From NCBI RefSeq assembly GCF_018913465.1, contig NZ_JABAPM010000001.1, positions 248,001 through 312,000 on the forward strand: a stretch of 64,000 bases of DNA. Reading direction: 5' to 3'. The stretch comes from Arcanobacterium phocae (GTDB lineage Bacteria; Actinomycetota; Actinomycetes; Actinomycetales; Actinomycetaceae). Position 1 is the first letter of the stretch. Each line of letters opens with the position of its first letter. Position numbers and translations under genes: made by a program. Below the pieces are notes generated by a model. The model had not been told where the DNA came from and ran no database searches. It saw nothing but the letters and a program-made list of their open reading frames with translations. Below are positions 56,624 through 64,000 of this stretch, piece after piece.

Positions 56624-57394
56624 ATGAAGACAGAATTAGATCCGCAGTCATCGGTGCTCGACGTCCGTGATCTGCACGTGTCATATGGGGACGTACATGC
56701 GCTTACCGGAGTTGATTTCGCTATCGGTAGTGGAAAAATTTGCGCGATTGTAGGGATGAATGGTTCTGGAAAGTCCACGTTTTTCAAATCAATTATGGGA
56801 CTGGTGAATTATCAACAGGGCACTATCACTATCGCTCATTCCTCCTCGCTTATTGCGCGTAAAGCCGGCAAAGTTGGATACGTTCCGCAAAATGAAGAGA
56901 TTGATACGCGCTTTCCCCTCTCTGTCTACGATGTTGTTATGATGGGCCGCTACGGGCTTATGGGGCCGCGGCGCAAGCCTCTAGAGGCAGATAAGACGGC
57001 GGTCGCAAACGCCCTTGACGTTGTTGGCCTTGCCGGACTAGAGAATCGCCCTATCGGTGCGTTATCGGGTGGACAGCGGAAACGTGCATTTGTTGCTCGA
57101 GCTGTGGCTCAAGGCGCCGAACTGATGCTTCTCGATGAACCATTTGCTGGTGTCGATTTCACATCTGCAGCGGTTATCACTGAATTACTTCAACGGTTAG
57201 CAGATCGCGGTACAACGTTGCTTGTCTCTACCCATGACCTGTCAACAATTCCGGACTTTGCTGACGAAGTTGCGCTTCTGAATCGGCAAATAGTGGGCCG
57301 TGGGGATCCACAAGAAACGTTGCGTACCGATCATCTTCGTCGTGCCTTCACTGCGCCGGCGGGCTACTACACTGAGAAGGAGGCAACGAAATGA
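56624..57394 (+). CDS. Metal ABC ATPase (MntB/SitB-like)
   Basis: ATPase of the metal importer, 256 residues. Walker A is GMNGSGKST, Q-loop VGYVPQNEEIDTRFP (typical of metal cassettes), signature LSGGQRKRAFVARAV, Walker B MLLDEPFAGVD, switch His in LVSTHDLSTI. The frame extends 26 codons further but ATG 56624 follows GAGGAGGGA. It comes after the terminator hairpin and overlaps the permease gene by four bases. Confidence 0.9.
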   Translation: MKTELDPQSSVLDVRDLHVSYGDVHALTGVDFAIGSGKICAIVGMNGSGKSTFFKSIMGLVNYQQGTITIAHSSSLIARKAGKVGYVPQNEEIDTRFPLSVYDVVMMGRYGLMGPRRKPLEADKTAVANALDVVGLAGLENRPIGALSGGQRKRAFVARAVAQGAELMLLDEPFAGVDFTSAAVITELLQRLADRGTTLLVSTHDLSTIPDFADEVALLNRQIVGRGDPQETLRTDHLRRAFTAPAGYYTEKEATK

Positions 57395-58269
57395 GTTGGC
57401 TATGGTTTTATAACACCTTCATCGAAATGTGGACGCACACGTTCATGGTTCGTGGATTTGCGGTGACGCTCCTAGCTGCTTCTGTGTGTGCGTTACTCTC
57501 GTGTTGGCTAGTCCTAGTGGGATGGTCTTTGATGGGCGATGCACTTTCGCACGCCGTCGTTCCCGGAATCGTCTTGGCATACATTCTGGGTGCACCTTTT
57601 TCCATTGGAGCATTCATTGCTGCCCTCATCTGCGTGGCATTAATTGCAGTAATTCGCAACGGCTCGGGTCTAAAAGAGGATACGGTGATGGGCGTTGTAT
57701 TTACGACGATGCTTGCCCTCGGCCTTGTTCTCATTTCCGTATTCCCCAGCCACATTAACCTCCAGCACGTCATTTTTGGCGATTTGCTTGGAATAACACA
57801 CGCTGACTTGCTCCAAGTGGTTGTGCTTGCACCGCTGGCAGCAGCGATCGTGATTATCAAGCGCAAAGATCTAACGCTATTCGCATTCGACCCAGTGCAC
57901 GCAAGTGCTATCGGACTATCAACAAAACGGCTCTCCGCCTTGTTGTTGACGTGTCTTGCCATGACAGTTGTGGTGGCTATGCAGGCAGTAGGCGCTATTT
58001 TGATTGTGGCTTTGTTGATTATCCCTGGAGCAATTGCCTTCCTTATGACTGAGTCTTTTAATCGAATGTTATGGATCGCGCCATTAATGTCTGCATTGAG
58101 TGTGACAGTAGGGATTTACGCCTCATACTGGTACAACATGGCTTCAGGAGCAACAGTTGTGCTGGTTCATGGAATTGTTTTTGCTATTGTTTATATTTTC
58201 TCGTCGCGCGGTTTAGATATTACGCGGCGTGTGGGCAATCTTAGGGCTTCCCGTTCCATTCAGAAATAA
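57391..58269 (+). CDS. Metal ABC permease (ZnuB/MntC/SitC family)
   Basis: ABC-3-family membrane subunit of the metal importer, 292 residues with eight or nine helices. Landmarks are FAVTLLAASVCALLSCWLVL, VGWSLMGDALSHAVVPGIVL (the family's conserved D-A-L-S-H-A block), EDTVMGVVFTTMLALGLVL and MQAVGAILIVALLIIPGAIA. Its 3' end overlaps the 3' end of the convergent HD-domain gene by 29 bases. Confidence 0.92.
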   Translation: MSWLWFYNTFIEMWTHTFMVRGFAVTLLAASVCALLSCWLVLVGWSLMGDALSHAVVPGIVLAYILGAPFSIGAFIAALICVALIAVIRNGSGLKEDTVMGVVFTTMLALGLVLISVFPSHINLQHVIFGDLLGITHADLLQVVVLAPLAAAIVIIKRKDLTLFAFDPVHASAIGLSTKRLSALLLTCLAMTVVVAMQAVGAILIVALLIIPGAIAFLMTESFNRMLWIAPLMSALSVTVGIYASYWYNMASGATVVLVHGIVFAIVYIFSSRGLDITRRVGNLRASRSIQK

Positions 58270-58891
58270 AATCGACGACGAACGAGCGCATGCGTTCGTT
58301 TCGTAGCTCACCGATGCGTTGAGCCGCTGGAGTATTAAGAGAGTCAGTGAGCCGGAAGAGTTTTTCGTAAAAGTGGTTGATAACAGTGTTGTGCACACGA
58401 TACTGAGACTCGTCATTGAGATCCCGTGGTGGACGCGCTGGATCGTAGAGCGGATCGCCGAATTTTCCGCCATAATAGAATGCGCGGGCGATTCCTATTG
58501 CGCCGATAGCATCGAGACGATCTGCGTCTTGGACAATCTGGCCATTGATATTTAATGGTTGGTGAGCAGTCAGATTTTTAGCGAATGACATGTGGTCGAT
58601 AATCTCGAATATCTCGGCAATTTGCCCATCGCTCAGCTGTTGACTATGTAGAAAATCGGTGAGGTCCTGACGTGCGCGCGCCGGATCAGAAACGACTTTC
58701 GGATCGATCATGTCATGAACGTATGCACTCATCAGGATAACATCGGTATCAACCGGCTCGTCGGTATCAGCGATGATGCGCTGGCACAGGCTGACAACAC
58801 GGTCAATGTGATCCATGCCGTGACCGGAGCTGTCTTGTTGATAGACATAGGCAACACTGGAACGAACAGCGTCCCAGTTAATGTTAGACAT
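58241..58891 (-). CDS. HD-domain hydrolase
   Basis: HD-superfamily metal-dependent phosphohydrolase, 216 residues. The motifs are HGMDHIDRVV (first His), SAYVHDMID (H-D pair), then DHMSF and a late QDADRLDAIGAIG (Asp). This matches the YpgQ/YedJ-like group, some of which hydrolyse nucleotides; the substrate is uncertain. AGGAAG precedes the ATG. It lies 24 bases after the EcfT gene and is probably the last gene of the operon with SAM hydroxide adenosyltransferase and ECF genes, hinting at nucleoside or nucleotide metabolism. Confidence 0.85.
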   Translation of the reverse strand: MSNINWDAVRSSVAYVYQQDSSGHGMDHIDRVVSLCQRIIADTDEPVDTDVILMSAYVHDMIDPKVVSDPARARQDLTDFLHSQQLSDGQIAEIFEIIDHMSFAKNLTAHQPLNINGQIVQDADRLDAIGAIGIARAFYYGGKFGDPLYDPARPPRDLNDESQYRVHNTVINHFYEKLFRLTDSLNTPAAQRIGELRNERMRSFVVDFISEWNGKP

Positions 58892-58915
58892 AATCTTCCT
58901 TAATCGTGTAGGAAA

Positions 58916-59746
58916 TCAAACGAACGGGTTCCAGAATCTGCCGCCGTTAACTTGGTTCAGCCATATCGTGAGTAGCACAAGTGCAACGCTTCCTATGACG
59001 ATGAGCCAGTCTACTGATTTCATCTGCCGGCGTGCCCACCATGTTCGGCCTTTTCTGCTCCCGAACCCGCGCAGTTCCATTGCTGCTGAGGTGGTTTCGA
59101 TTCGGTCGAGCGAACCAAAGAGCAGCGGCATAAGAACTGCAAGCAGGTTCTTTGCGCGTACCCGCATCGGAGCCTTGTGTGAGACATCTAAACCGCGGGC
59201 CTGCTGGGCGGTAGATATTGTTTCATAGTCACGTTGTACATCTGGAATATAGCGCAAGGCGAGTGAAATAGAATAAGCGAACCGGTAAGGAATACCGAGT
59301 GCGTTGAGCGAAGCGGCACATTCTGGCGGTGGAGTAGTGGTGATGAACAAGAGAACGCCGGGCAACACTGCAAAGTACTTCAAGGTCACAAGGCTTTGAT
59401 AGTAGAGTTGCTCCCAGGTCAAAACCCATCGCCCAGAACCAGCCAGAATAATATGTTCAGTGCCAAACAGCGATACGCCATATCGAGGCGCGAACACAAA
59501 AATCAGGAGATTATTGAGCAGCATAAAAGTGCCAATAATAATGAGCACAACTTTCAGATCGCTTAACCGAATCCGCGATACTGTCCACAGCACGATGGAC
59601 ATGAGTGATAGCCCGATGAGGAGCCGGGCATCAAAGGTCAACATAGCGGAAACCACCAGCGCAATAACGAGCACAAGTTTTGCGGTCCCGGTGAGTCGGT
59701 GTAGCCAGCTAGGGCGGTCAATGTATCCGAGAACTGCTTTAGCCAC
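58916..59746 (-). CDS. ECF transporter T component (second system)
   Basis: CbiQ/EcfT-family coupling protein of 276 residues. Several helices are followed by the coupling motifs AQQARGLDV and AMELRGFGSRKGRTWW. The frame starts further up, but GTG 59746 is preceded by AGGAGG with eight-base spacing, which gives an eight-base overlap with the ATPase gene. It serves the UPF0397 S component encoded two genes upstream. Confidence 0.86.
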   Translation of the reverse strand: MAKAVLGYIDRPSWLHRLTGTAKLVLVIALVVSAMLTFDARLLIGLSLMSIVLWTVSRIRLSDLKVVLIIIGTFMLLNNLLIFVFAPRYGVSLFGTEHIILAGSGRWVLTWEQLYYQSLVTLKYFAVLPGVLLFITTTPPPECAASLNALGIPYRFAYSISLALRYIPDVQRDYETISTAQQARGLDVSHKAPMRVRAKNLLAVLMPLLFGSLDRIETTSAAMELRGFGSRKGRTWWARRQMKSVDWLIVIGSVALVLLTIWLNQVNGGRFWNPFV

Positions 59747-61520
59747 GCGCTGTGCCTCCTGTTTCTGCCGTGTCATGAGGATGCGGCATACGCCGGCGAG
59801 CTATCCGGTCAACGTTGACGAATGCTTGTGCCAGCGCGCTAGCATCGTCATATCCAACTAGCTGTGATAGCCCATAAAGACCGGTGGTAACAATATCTGC
59901 TTTCCTAGCGATATCAGAATCAGTGAGGACATGAGCAGGTGCGTCGTCGGCGATGATTTTACCGTCAGCCATTGCAACAACGCGCGAGGTGTATTCCAAC
60001 GCTACATGCATATCGTGGGTAATAAGAATGACGGTTGTGCCGCGGGTATTTAAGTCGCTCAAGAAATCCATGAACTCGGTGTAATGAGCGAAATCCTGGC
60101 CTGCTGTTGGTTCGTCTAAGATCAGAACATCAGGATCCATGACCAAAATTGCAGCAATTGTCACGCGCTTCTTTTGACCATGGCTTAGAGCCGAAATAGG
60201 CCAGTTGCGGTATGGCCACAACCCACAAATCTTTAAGACGTTGTTGCGGCGTTTTTCGCATTCGGCATCATCGAGTCCGGCTGCACGCAATCCCAATTCG
60301 ACTTCGTCAATGATTGTTGGCCGTGACAGCATATGGCCAGGTTCTTGCAGAACGAAGCCAACATGCCGGCCACGTTCTGCGATCGTCCAGCTGGTGCTAT
60401 CTGCACCGGCTATCATAACTCGCCCCGAATCAACTGGTAAGAATCCGCAGATGGCTTTGGCTAGAGTGGATTTTCCAGCTCCGTTGGACCCGACAATTGC
60501 CATCATCGATCCGCGCTGGATCTGAGTTGAGATATGTGTCAACACCTGGTTAGGGGAGTCATCTCCCGGGTAGGACACCGTTACGTCTGCTACCGCGAGT
60601 GCTGGTGTTTCATCCCAGACCGGCTGAGGTGCCGCAGTTGCGTTGCGGGTGGCCCATTCTCGGACGGCGTGGACGTCGTCGTCGCTGAGTTTGAGTGTCC
60701 CTAACGACGCCGGATGCTTGTCTGGACGTAACTGTACCCCAGCATATTTCAATGCCGAAATATGTAATGGTGGCCGTATCCCGTGTTCTTCCAGCAAAGA
60801 TGTAGAAAGAAGCTCATCTGGAGTAGCGATGGTGACGATTCGGCCACCGTCCATTAAAACAATCCGATCAACTGGCCGATGCAGAACATCTTCGAGGCGA
60901 TGTTCCACAATCACAATCGTCTTGCCATGTATCGTGTTGAGATCGTCGATTAAATCGATACTGGAGCGGCCCGAAGCCGGGTCAAGCATGGCTAATGGTT
61001 CATCGAACAACAGAATATCGACGTCGTCAACTAGAACGCCAGCCATCGCCACACGTTGTTTTTGGCCGCCAGACAATTCGTGTGGCGCATGTTCGAGGAA
61101 ATCTTCCATCCCCACAATCCGAGCGGTTTCCAGGACTCGAGCGGGCATCTGATGGGTCGGAATTTCTTGGTTTTCAAGGGAGAAGGCGATATCGTCGGCA
61201 ACTGTCAAGCCAACGAACTGGCCGGTGGTATCTTGTAAAACAGTACCGACTTGTTGCGAAATTTCTACCAGCGGTACCGTGCGAGGATCTAAACCAGCAA
61301 CGGAAATATCGCCAGTGACGGTGCCAGAAAAATAGTGCGGGACGAGCCCGTTCATCAACCGTAAAAGAGTAGACTTTCCTGATCCAGATGCTCCCACGAT
61401 CGCGATCTTTTCGCCTGGGAAAATATCGAGTGATATATCAGCTAACGTGGGCTTTTTTTGTGCGCGGTATTGAAAGGATACATTGCGCAACGAAATAAGC
61501 GGCTGGATCAGGAAAGTCAT
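59739..61520 (-). CDS. ECF transporter double ATPase (second system)
   Basis: Two fused ATPase cassettes, 593 residues. First: Walker A VGASGSGKST, Q-loop GTVLQDTTGQFVG, signature [13 protein letters not shown], Walker B ILLFDEPLAMLDP. Second (from about 310): Walker A VGSNGAGKST, signature variant LSHGQKKRVTIAAIL, Walker B VLILDEPTAGQD. The C-terminal 60 residues extend past the usual end. The YkoD-type fused ATPase is the closest kind. It lies 13 bases after the S component gene. Confidence 0.87.
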   Translation of the reverse strand: MTFLIQPLISLRNVSFQYRAQKKPTLADISLDIFPGEKIAIVGASGSGKSTLLRLMNGLVPHYFSGTVTGDISVAGLDPRTVPLVEISQQVGTVLQDTTGQFVGLTVADDIAFSLENQEIPTHQMPARVLETARIVGMEDFLEHAPHELSGGQKQRVAMAGVLVDDVDILLFDEPLAMLDPASGRSSIDLIDDLNTIHGKTIVIVEHRLEDVLHRPVDRIVLMDGGRIVTIATPDELLSTSLLEEHGIRPPLHISALKYAGVQLRPDKHPASLGTLKLSDDDVHAVREWATRNATAAPQPVWDETPALAVADVTVSYPGDDSPNQVLTHISTQIQRGSMMAIVGSNGAGKSTLAKAICGFLPVDSGRVMIAGADSTSWTIAERGRHVGFVLQEPGHMLSRPTIIDEVELGLRAAGLDDAECEKRRNNVLKICGLWPYRNWPISALSHGQKKRVTIAAILVMDPDVLILDEPTAGQDFAHYTEFMDFLSDLNTRGTTVILITHDMHVALEYTSRVVAMADGKIIADDAPAHVLTDSDIARKADIVTTGLYGLSQLVGYDDASALAQAFVNVDRIARRRMPHPHDTAETGGTARG

Positions 61521-61533
61521 TGTCTGTCTTTTC

Positions 61534-62088
61534 TTATGCTTCGGTGCTCAAAGAACCAGTCTGGGTGCGGGTCTTTGAATAAGCGATCAAGATGAGCGTA
61601 CCGATAACACAGGTGGTTATCGAGTTGGAGACAAACGCAGTTGCACCCTGCAGGAATACCTTGTTGGCTGGCTCAGCATAAATGAGAATATCGCCTAGTG
61701 GAGCGACCAATGCCCAGGCTAGTGCGTTGGCAATAACTGCGCCGATATTGAAGCGAACAATTGTTTTGGTAGGAAATGAGCCTTCGTAGACGGTGTTGCC
61801 GAGCATGATAGCTCCGATAATTAGTCCGACGACGGCGGAGGAAATTTCCCACGATGCCCAGATGCCATAACCGGTAGCGTCGATCAGCACATGGCCGATG
61901 CCGCCGATGAGTGCGCCAGCGACTGGCCCAAACAAGACCGCGAAAACAGCGAGAACTGCGTACTGCAACGCGATAGCAACGTTAGGAATAGGGGTTGGGA
62001 TCGCCGCGAAGCGGCCCAGAACGAAGAACAGAGCTGCACCGATACCGATAGCAACAACCTGCACGACGGGAGACATTTTCTTAGACAT
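61534..62088 (-). CDS. UPF0397 ECF S component
   Basis: A 184-residue membrane protein of the UPF0397 family, an ECF S component sometimes labelled as a riboflavin carrier, though ligand evidence is thin. About six helices; typical segments are VVAIGIGAALFFVLGRF, NVAIALQYAVLAVFAVLFGP and GALIGGIGHVLIDATGYG. ATG 62088 follows AAAGGATAAG; the frame's ten extra upstream codons overlap the preceding gene and are unlikely. It sits directly downstream of a SAM hydroxide adenosyltransferase gene (19 bases), an arrangement that suggests the cargo is linked to adenosine or SAM breakdown. Confidence 0.85.
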   Translation of the reverse strand: MSKKMSPVVQVVAIGIGAALFFVLGRFAAIPTPIPNVAIALQYAVLAVFAVLFGPVAGALIGGIGHVLIDATGYGIWASWEISSAVVGLIIGAIMLGNTVYEGSFPTKTIVRFNIGAVIANALAWALVAPLGDILIYAEPANKVFLQGATAFVSNSITTCVIGTLILIAYSKTRTQTGSLSTEA

Positions 62089-62107
62089 ACTTATCCTTTC
62101 GTGTCCC

Positions 62108-62950
62108 TTATATATCATAAGGGGCTAGTGATACCTGCCAGGATGTACCGGTACCGATATTGAATGCGTGAGCATAGGACCCACGGTTGATGGCAATGGC
62201 CATCCGGTCGAGTGAGTTGACGTAGAGGAGAGAGTCGCCAACTTCAACCGAGGCGAACGACGGCACGTACAGCATGTGATTGGAATGAACTTGGCGTCCT
62301 TGGTTGAATATCCGCAGTCGGAACCGCTGGTCAAATCCCTCAGCCATATCGAGGAAGAGCGTGCGTGGAATGGATGTCCACAGTGAGCCGTAACGGACAT
62401 CATGAGCTTCGATGATTCCGCGGATCTCGCCGTCGGCAAACACGGGCTCTTCGTAATCCAGGGCGACGAGAGCATCGAGGGGAACCCGTGGTCCGACGTC
62501 GTCAAACGAAATAATCCCGGCTGCTAACCGCGCTCCGGTAAAAGCATAAATATCGCGACCATGGAACGTATAGGAGGCCTCGGAACCGGCGCGGCGGTTC
62601 ACTGTCTCGTCAATCGTACGAATCTCAGTTATCCCGAAAATTGCGTTGACGTGGGTAAGGGTTCCGTTGTTCGGTGTCACAATATAGTGGCCGGTTTTGG
62701 TTTTGGCGACGACGGAGAGTCGGTCCGAACCGACACCCGGATCAACCACAGAAACGAACACGGTGTCCGTCGGCCAGTAGTCGATAGTTTGGGCTAAGCG
62801 ATATGAGCCTTCCCAAATATCGTATGGTGGAATATTGTGGGTGAGGTTATAGATGTGAAGGTTTGGGCTGGTAGCGACGGCCACGCCATACATGGCACTG
62901 ACTGCGCCGTCGTCGAGACCGAAATCTGACTGCAAAACAAGGTTGTCCAT
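62108..62950 (-). CDS. SAM hydroxide adenosyltransferase (DUF62 family)
   Basis: A 280-residue S-adenosyl-L-methionine hydroxide adenosyltransferase, related to fluorinase, which splits SAM with hydroxide into adenosine and methionine. The N-terminal LQSDFGLDDGAVSAMYGV, the NIPPYDIWEGSYRL segment, VVDPGVGSDR and the TPNNGTLTHV loop are hallmark blocks; the Asp/Arg/His side chains of the water-activating site fall in these. The C-terminal part is a beta domain. First gene of the ECF operon and divergent from pdxS. Its ATG follows a GATAAT by only seven bases, so the message may be leaderless. Confidence 0.88.
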   Translation of the reverse strand: MDNLVLQSDFGLDDGAVSAMYGVAVATSPNLHIYNLTHNIPPYDIWEGSYRLAQTIDYWPTDTVFVSVVDPGVGSDRLSVVAKTKTGHYIVTPNNGTLTHVNAIFGITEIRTIDETVNRRAGSEASYTFHGRDIYAFTGARLAAGIISFDDVGPRVPLDALVALDYEEPVFADGEIRGIIEAHDVRYGSLWTSIPRTLFLDMAEGFDQRFRLRIFNQGRQVHSNHMLYVPSFASVEVGDSLLYVNSLDRMAIAINRGSYAHAFNIGTGTSWQVSLAPYDI

Positions 62951-62983
62951 ACAAACAATTATCGCTGTAAACTACTGAAACTG

Positions 62984-63119
62984 CAGGCGGTCTTAGCATA
63001 CGAAATATGGCGTCTCACTCATCGCTAAGCTCAGAGCGCGACAACTATTCGTAACCAGCCTGCGCTCGCGTATAGTATGTGTTGAATAGTTGCGGTTACA
63101 GGCCGTCCTAGCACAAAAT
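62984..63119. repeat. Repeat-rich divergent promoter region of pdxS
   Basis: The pdxS leader holds two similar direct repeats, CAGGCGGTCTTAGCA (62984-62998) and CAGGCCGTCCTAGCA (63099-63113). It also holds a perfect 9-bp inverted repeat, CAACTATTC (63042-63050) and GAATAGTTG (63084-63092), each followed by complementary GTAACC (63051-63056) and GGTTAC (63094-63099). A -10-like TATAGT (63071-63076) lies between the arms. These could be operators for a PdxR/MocR-type regulator or an RNA fold. Confidence 0.5.
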
Positions 63120-63134
63120 GTTGAAGGTAACACA

Positions 63135-64000
63135 ATGACTGAGAACTCTCGCTTTGAATTGAATAAACAGCTCGCACAGATGCTTAAAGGTGGCGTTATT
63201 ATGGACGTTACGAATGCTGAGCAGGCTCGGATTGCGGAAGAAGCCGGCGCTTGTGCGGTCATGGCACTGGAGCGGATTCCAGCGGATATTCGTGCAGCTG
63301 GTGGTGTTTCTCGAATGAGCGATCCGCGGTTGATTAAAGAAATTCAGAATGCGGTCTCGATTCCAGTCATGGCAAAGGTCCGTATTGGACATTTCGTTGA
63401 GGCCCAGATTTTGCAGGCGCTGGAGATCGATTATATCGATGAGTCTGAAGTTCTTTCGCCGGCAGATAATGTCTTCCACATTAACAAGACTGATTTTGAT
63501 GTGCCGTTCGTGTGCGGTGCGAAGGATTTGGGTGAAGCGCTACGCCGTATTGCGGAGGGCGCATCGATGATTCGTACCAAGGGCGAACCGGGAACCGGTG
63601 ATGTGGTTCAGGCAGTAACCCATATGCGCCTGATCCAGTCCCAGATGCGTAAGGTCCAGAGCTTGCGCGCTGATGAACTGTTTGAAGAGGCTAAGCAACT
63701 GGCAGTCCCGGTAGAGCTTTTGCGTTACGTGCATGAGAATGGCAAGTTGCCGGTCGTCAATTTTGCTGCTGGCGGTGTAGCGACGCCGGCTGATGCGGCA
63801 TTAATGATGCAGCTTGGTGCCGAAGGCGTGTTCGTCGGTTCGGGCATCTTCAAGTCGGGCGATCCGGCTAAGCGCGCGCAGGCGATCGTTAAGTCGGTGA
63901 CCAATTTCGAAGACGCCAAGCTGATTGCAGAGCTGTCGGAAGATTTGGGTGAGGCCATGGTTGGCATCAACGAATCTGAAATTGATCTGCTCATGGCTGA
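63135..64000 (+). CDS. pdxS: Pyridoxal 5'-phosphate synthase PdxS, 3' end beyond window
   Basis: Synthase subunit of the PdxST complex, which makes pyridoxal 5'-phosphate from ribose-5-P, glyceraldehyde-3-P and ammonia. Only the first 288 codons are in the window; few are missing, since the family is about 295-300 residues. The barrel starts with [20 protein letters not shown], then [20 protein letters not shown] with the second-half catalytic Asp in DVTNA. The first catalytic Lys is in [10 protein letters not shown], and the late Lys in [29 protein letters not shown] and [12 protein letters not shown] form the phosphate site. ATG 63135 follows GAAGGTAA. pdxT is expected beyond the edge. Confidence 0.95.
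   Translation, partial: MTENSRFELNKQLAQMLKGGVIMDVTNAEQARIAEEAGACAVMALERIPADIRAAGGVSRMSDPRLIKEIQNAVSIPVMAKVRIGHFVEAQILQALEIDYIDESEVLSPADNVFHINKTDFDVPFVCGAKDLGEALRRIAEGASMIRTKGEPGTGDVVQAVTHMRLIQSQMRKVQSLRADELFEEAKQLAVPVELLRYVHENGKLPVVNFAAGGVATPADAALMMQLGAEGVFVGSGIFKSGDPAKRAQAIVKSVTNFEDAKLIAELSEDLGEAMVGINESEIDLLMA

Noticed and set aside
62013-63134. B6 or riboflavin riboswitch near the ECF/pdxS genes
   Set aside because: No FMN-aptamer core or other known riboswitch pattern could be recognised in the leaders.

Overview
The window reads as chromosomal DNA of a moderate-GC actinobacterium, most likely of the Arcanobacterium/Trueperella/Actinomyces group. The grounds are a SenX3-RegX3-type two-component pair beside pstSCAB, a GuaB1-type IMPDH relative, an MptD-type transport cluster, DtxR-like iron boxes, LAKTG cell-wall sorting signals and an actinobacterial-style ArsC. 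This is inferred from gene content; no 16S or other typing gene is present.

Layout. 1-4725 is a graveyard without an intact gene. It holds a broken AAA_13/RloC-like ATPase, a multiply frameshifted IS30-family transposase and two decayed IS3-family pieces in opposite orientation. 4726-6389 is an intact, apparently AT-richer two-gene module of unknown function (a 377-aa soluble protein and an overlapping 187-aa four-helix membrane protein), followed by a DUF6688-like gene with a one-base frameshift. Core-like chromosome follows from 7901: DUF5996, YbjQ, phoU (divergent), senX3-regX3-pstSCAB with Pho-box-like repeats, and a TDT-family transporter facing pstB.

17505-24671 is a DtxR-boxed cluster: an MptD-type ECF S component, EcfT, a fused double EcfA, two half-size ABC proteins of the YbtP/YbtQ/IrtA/IrtB type and a TetR regulator. 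Its likely cargo is iron or a siderophore. Next come an amidase with a probably leaderless message, a CDF metal exporter, the purine genes guaB1, purA and purB, a lipoprotein with an internally duplicated motif, a TetR regulator divergent from a wall-anchored 5'-nucleotidase, NDH-2, and galT-galE facing galK.

41-55 kb holds MgtC, an arsR-permease-arsC operon, three tandem BrnQ carriers, a NifX-domain protein, a polar amino acid/cystine ABC importer, a YtrA-YtrB-YtrC-like operon with a palindromic operator, a wall-anchored endonuclease/exonuclease/phosphatase protein and an LssY_C membrane protein. 55.4-58.3 kb is a second DtxR-boxed locus, a Mn/Fe/Zn ABC importer with a terminator-like hairpin after the binding-protein gene. 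The right end is a five-gene minus-strand operon (SAM hydroxide adenosyltransferase, UPF0397 S component, fused EcfA, EcfT, HD hydrolase), divergent from a pdxS gene cut by the window edge.

Themes are nutrient scavenging (phosphate, iron/manganese, extracellular nucleotides, branched-chain and sulfur amino acids, vitamin-like ECF substrates) and metal or arsenic resistance. The accessory left end contains the best candidate for an undescribed system.
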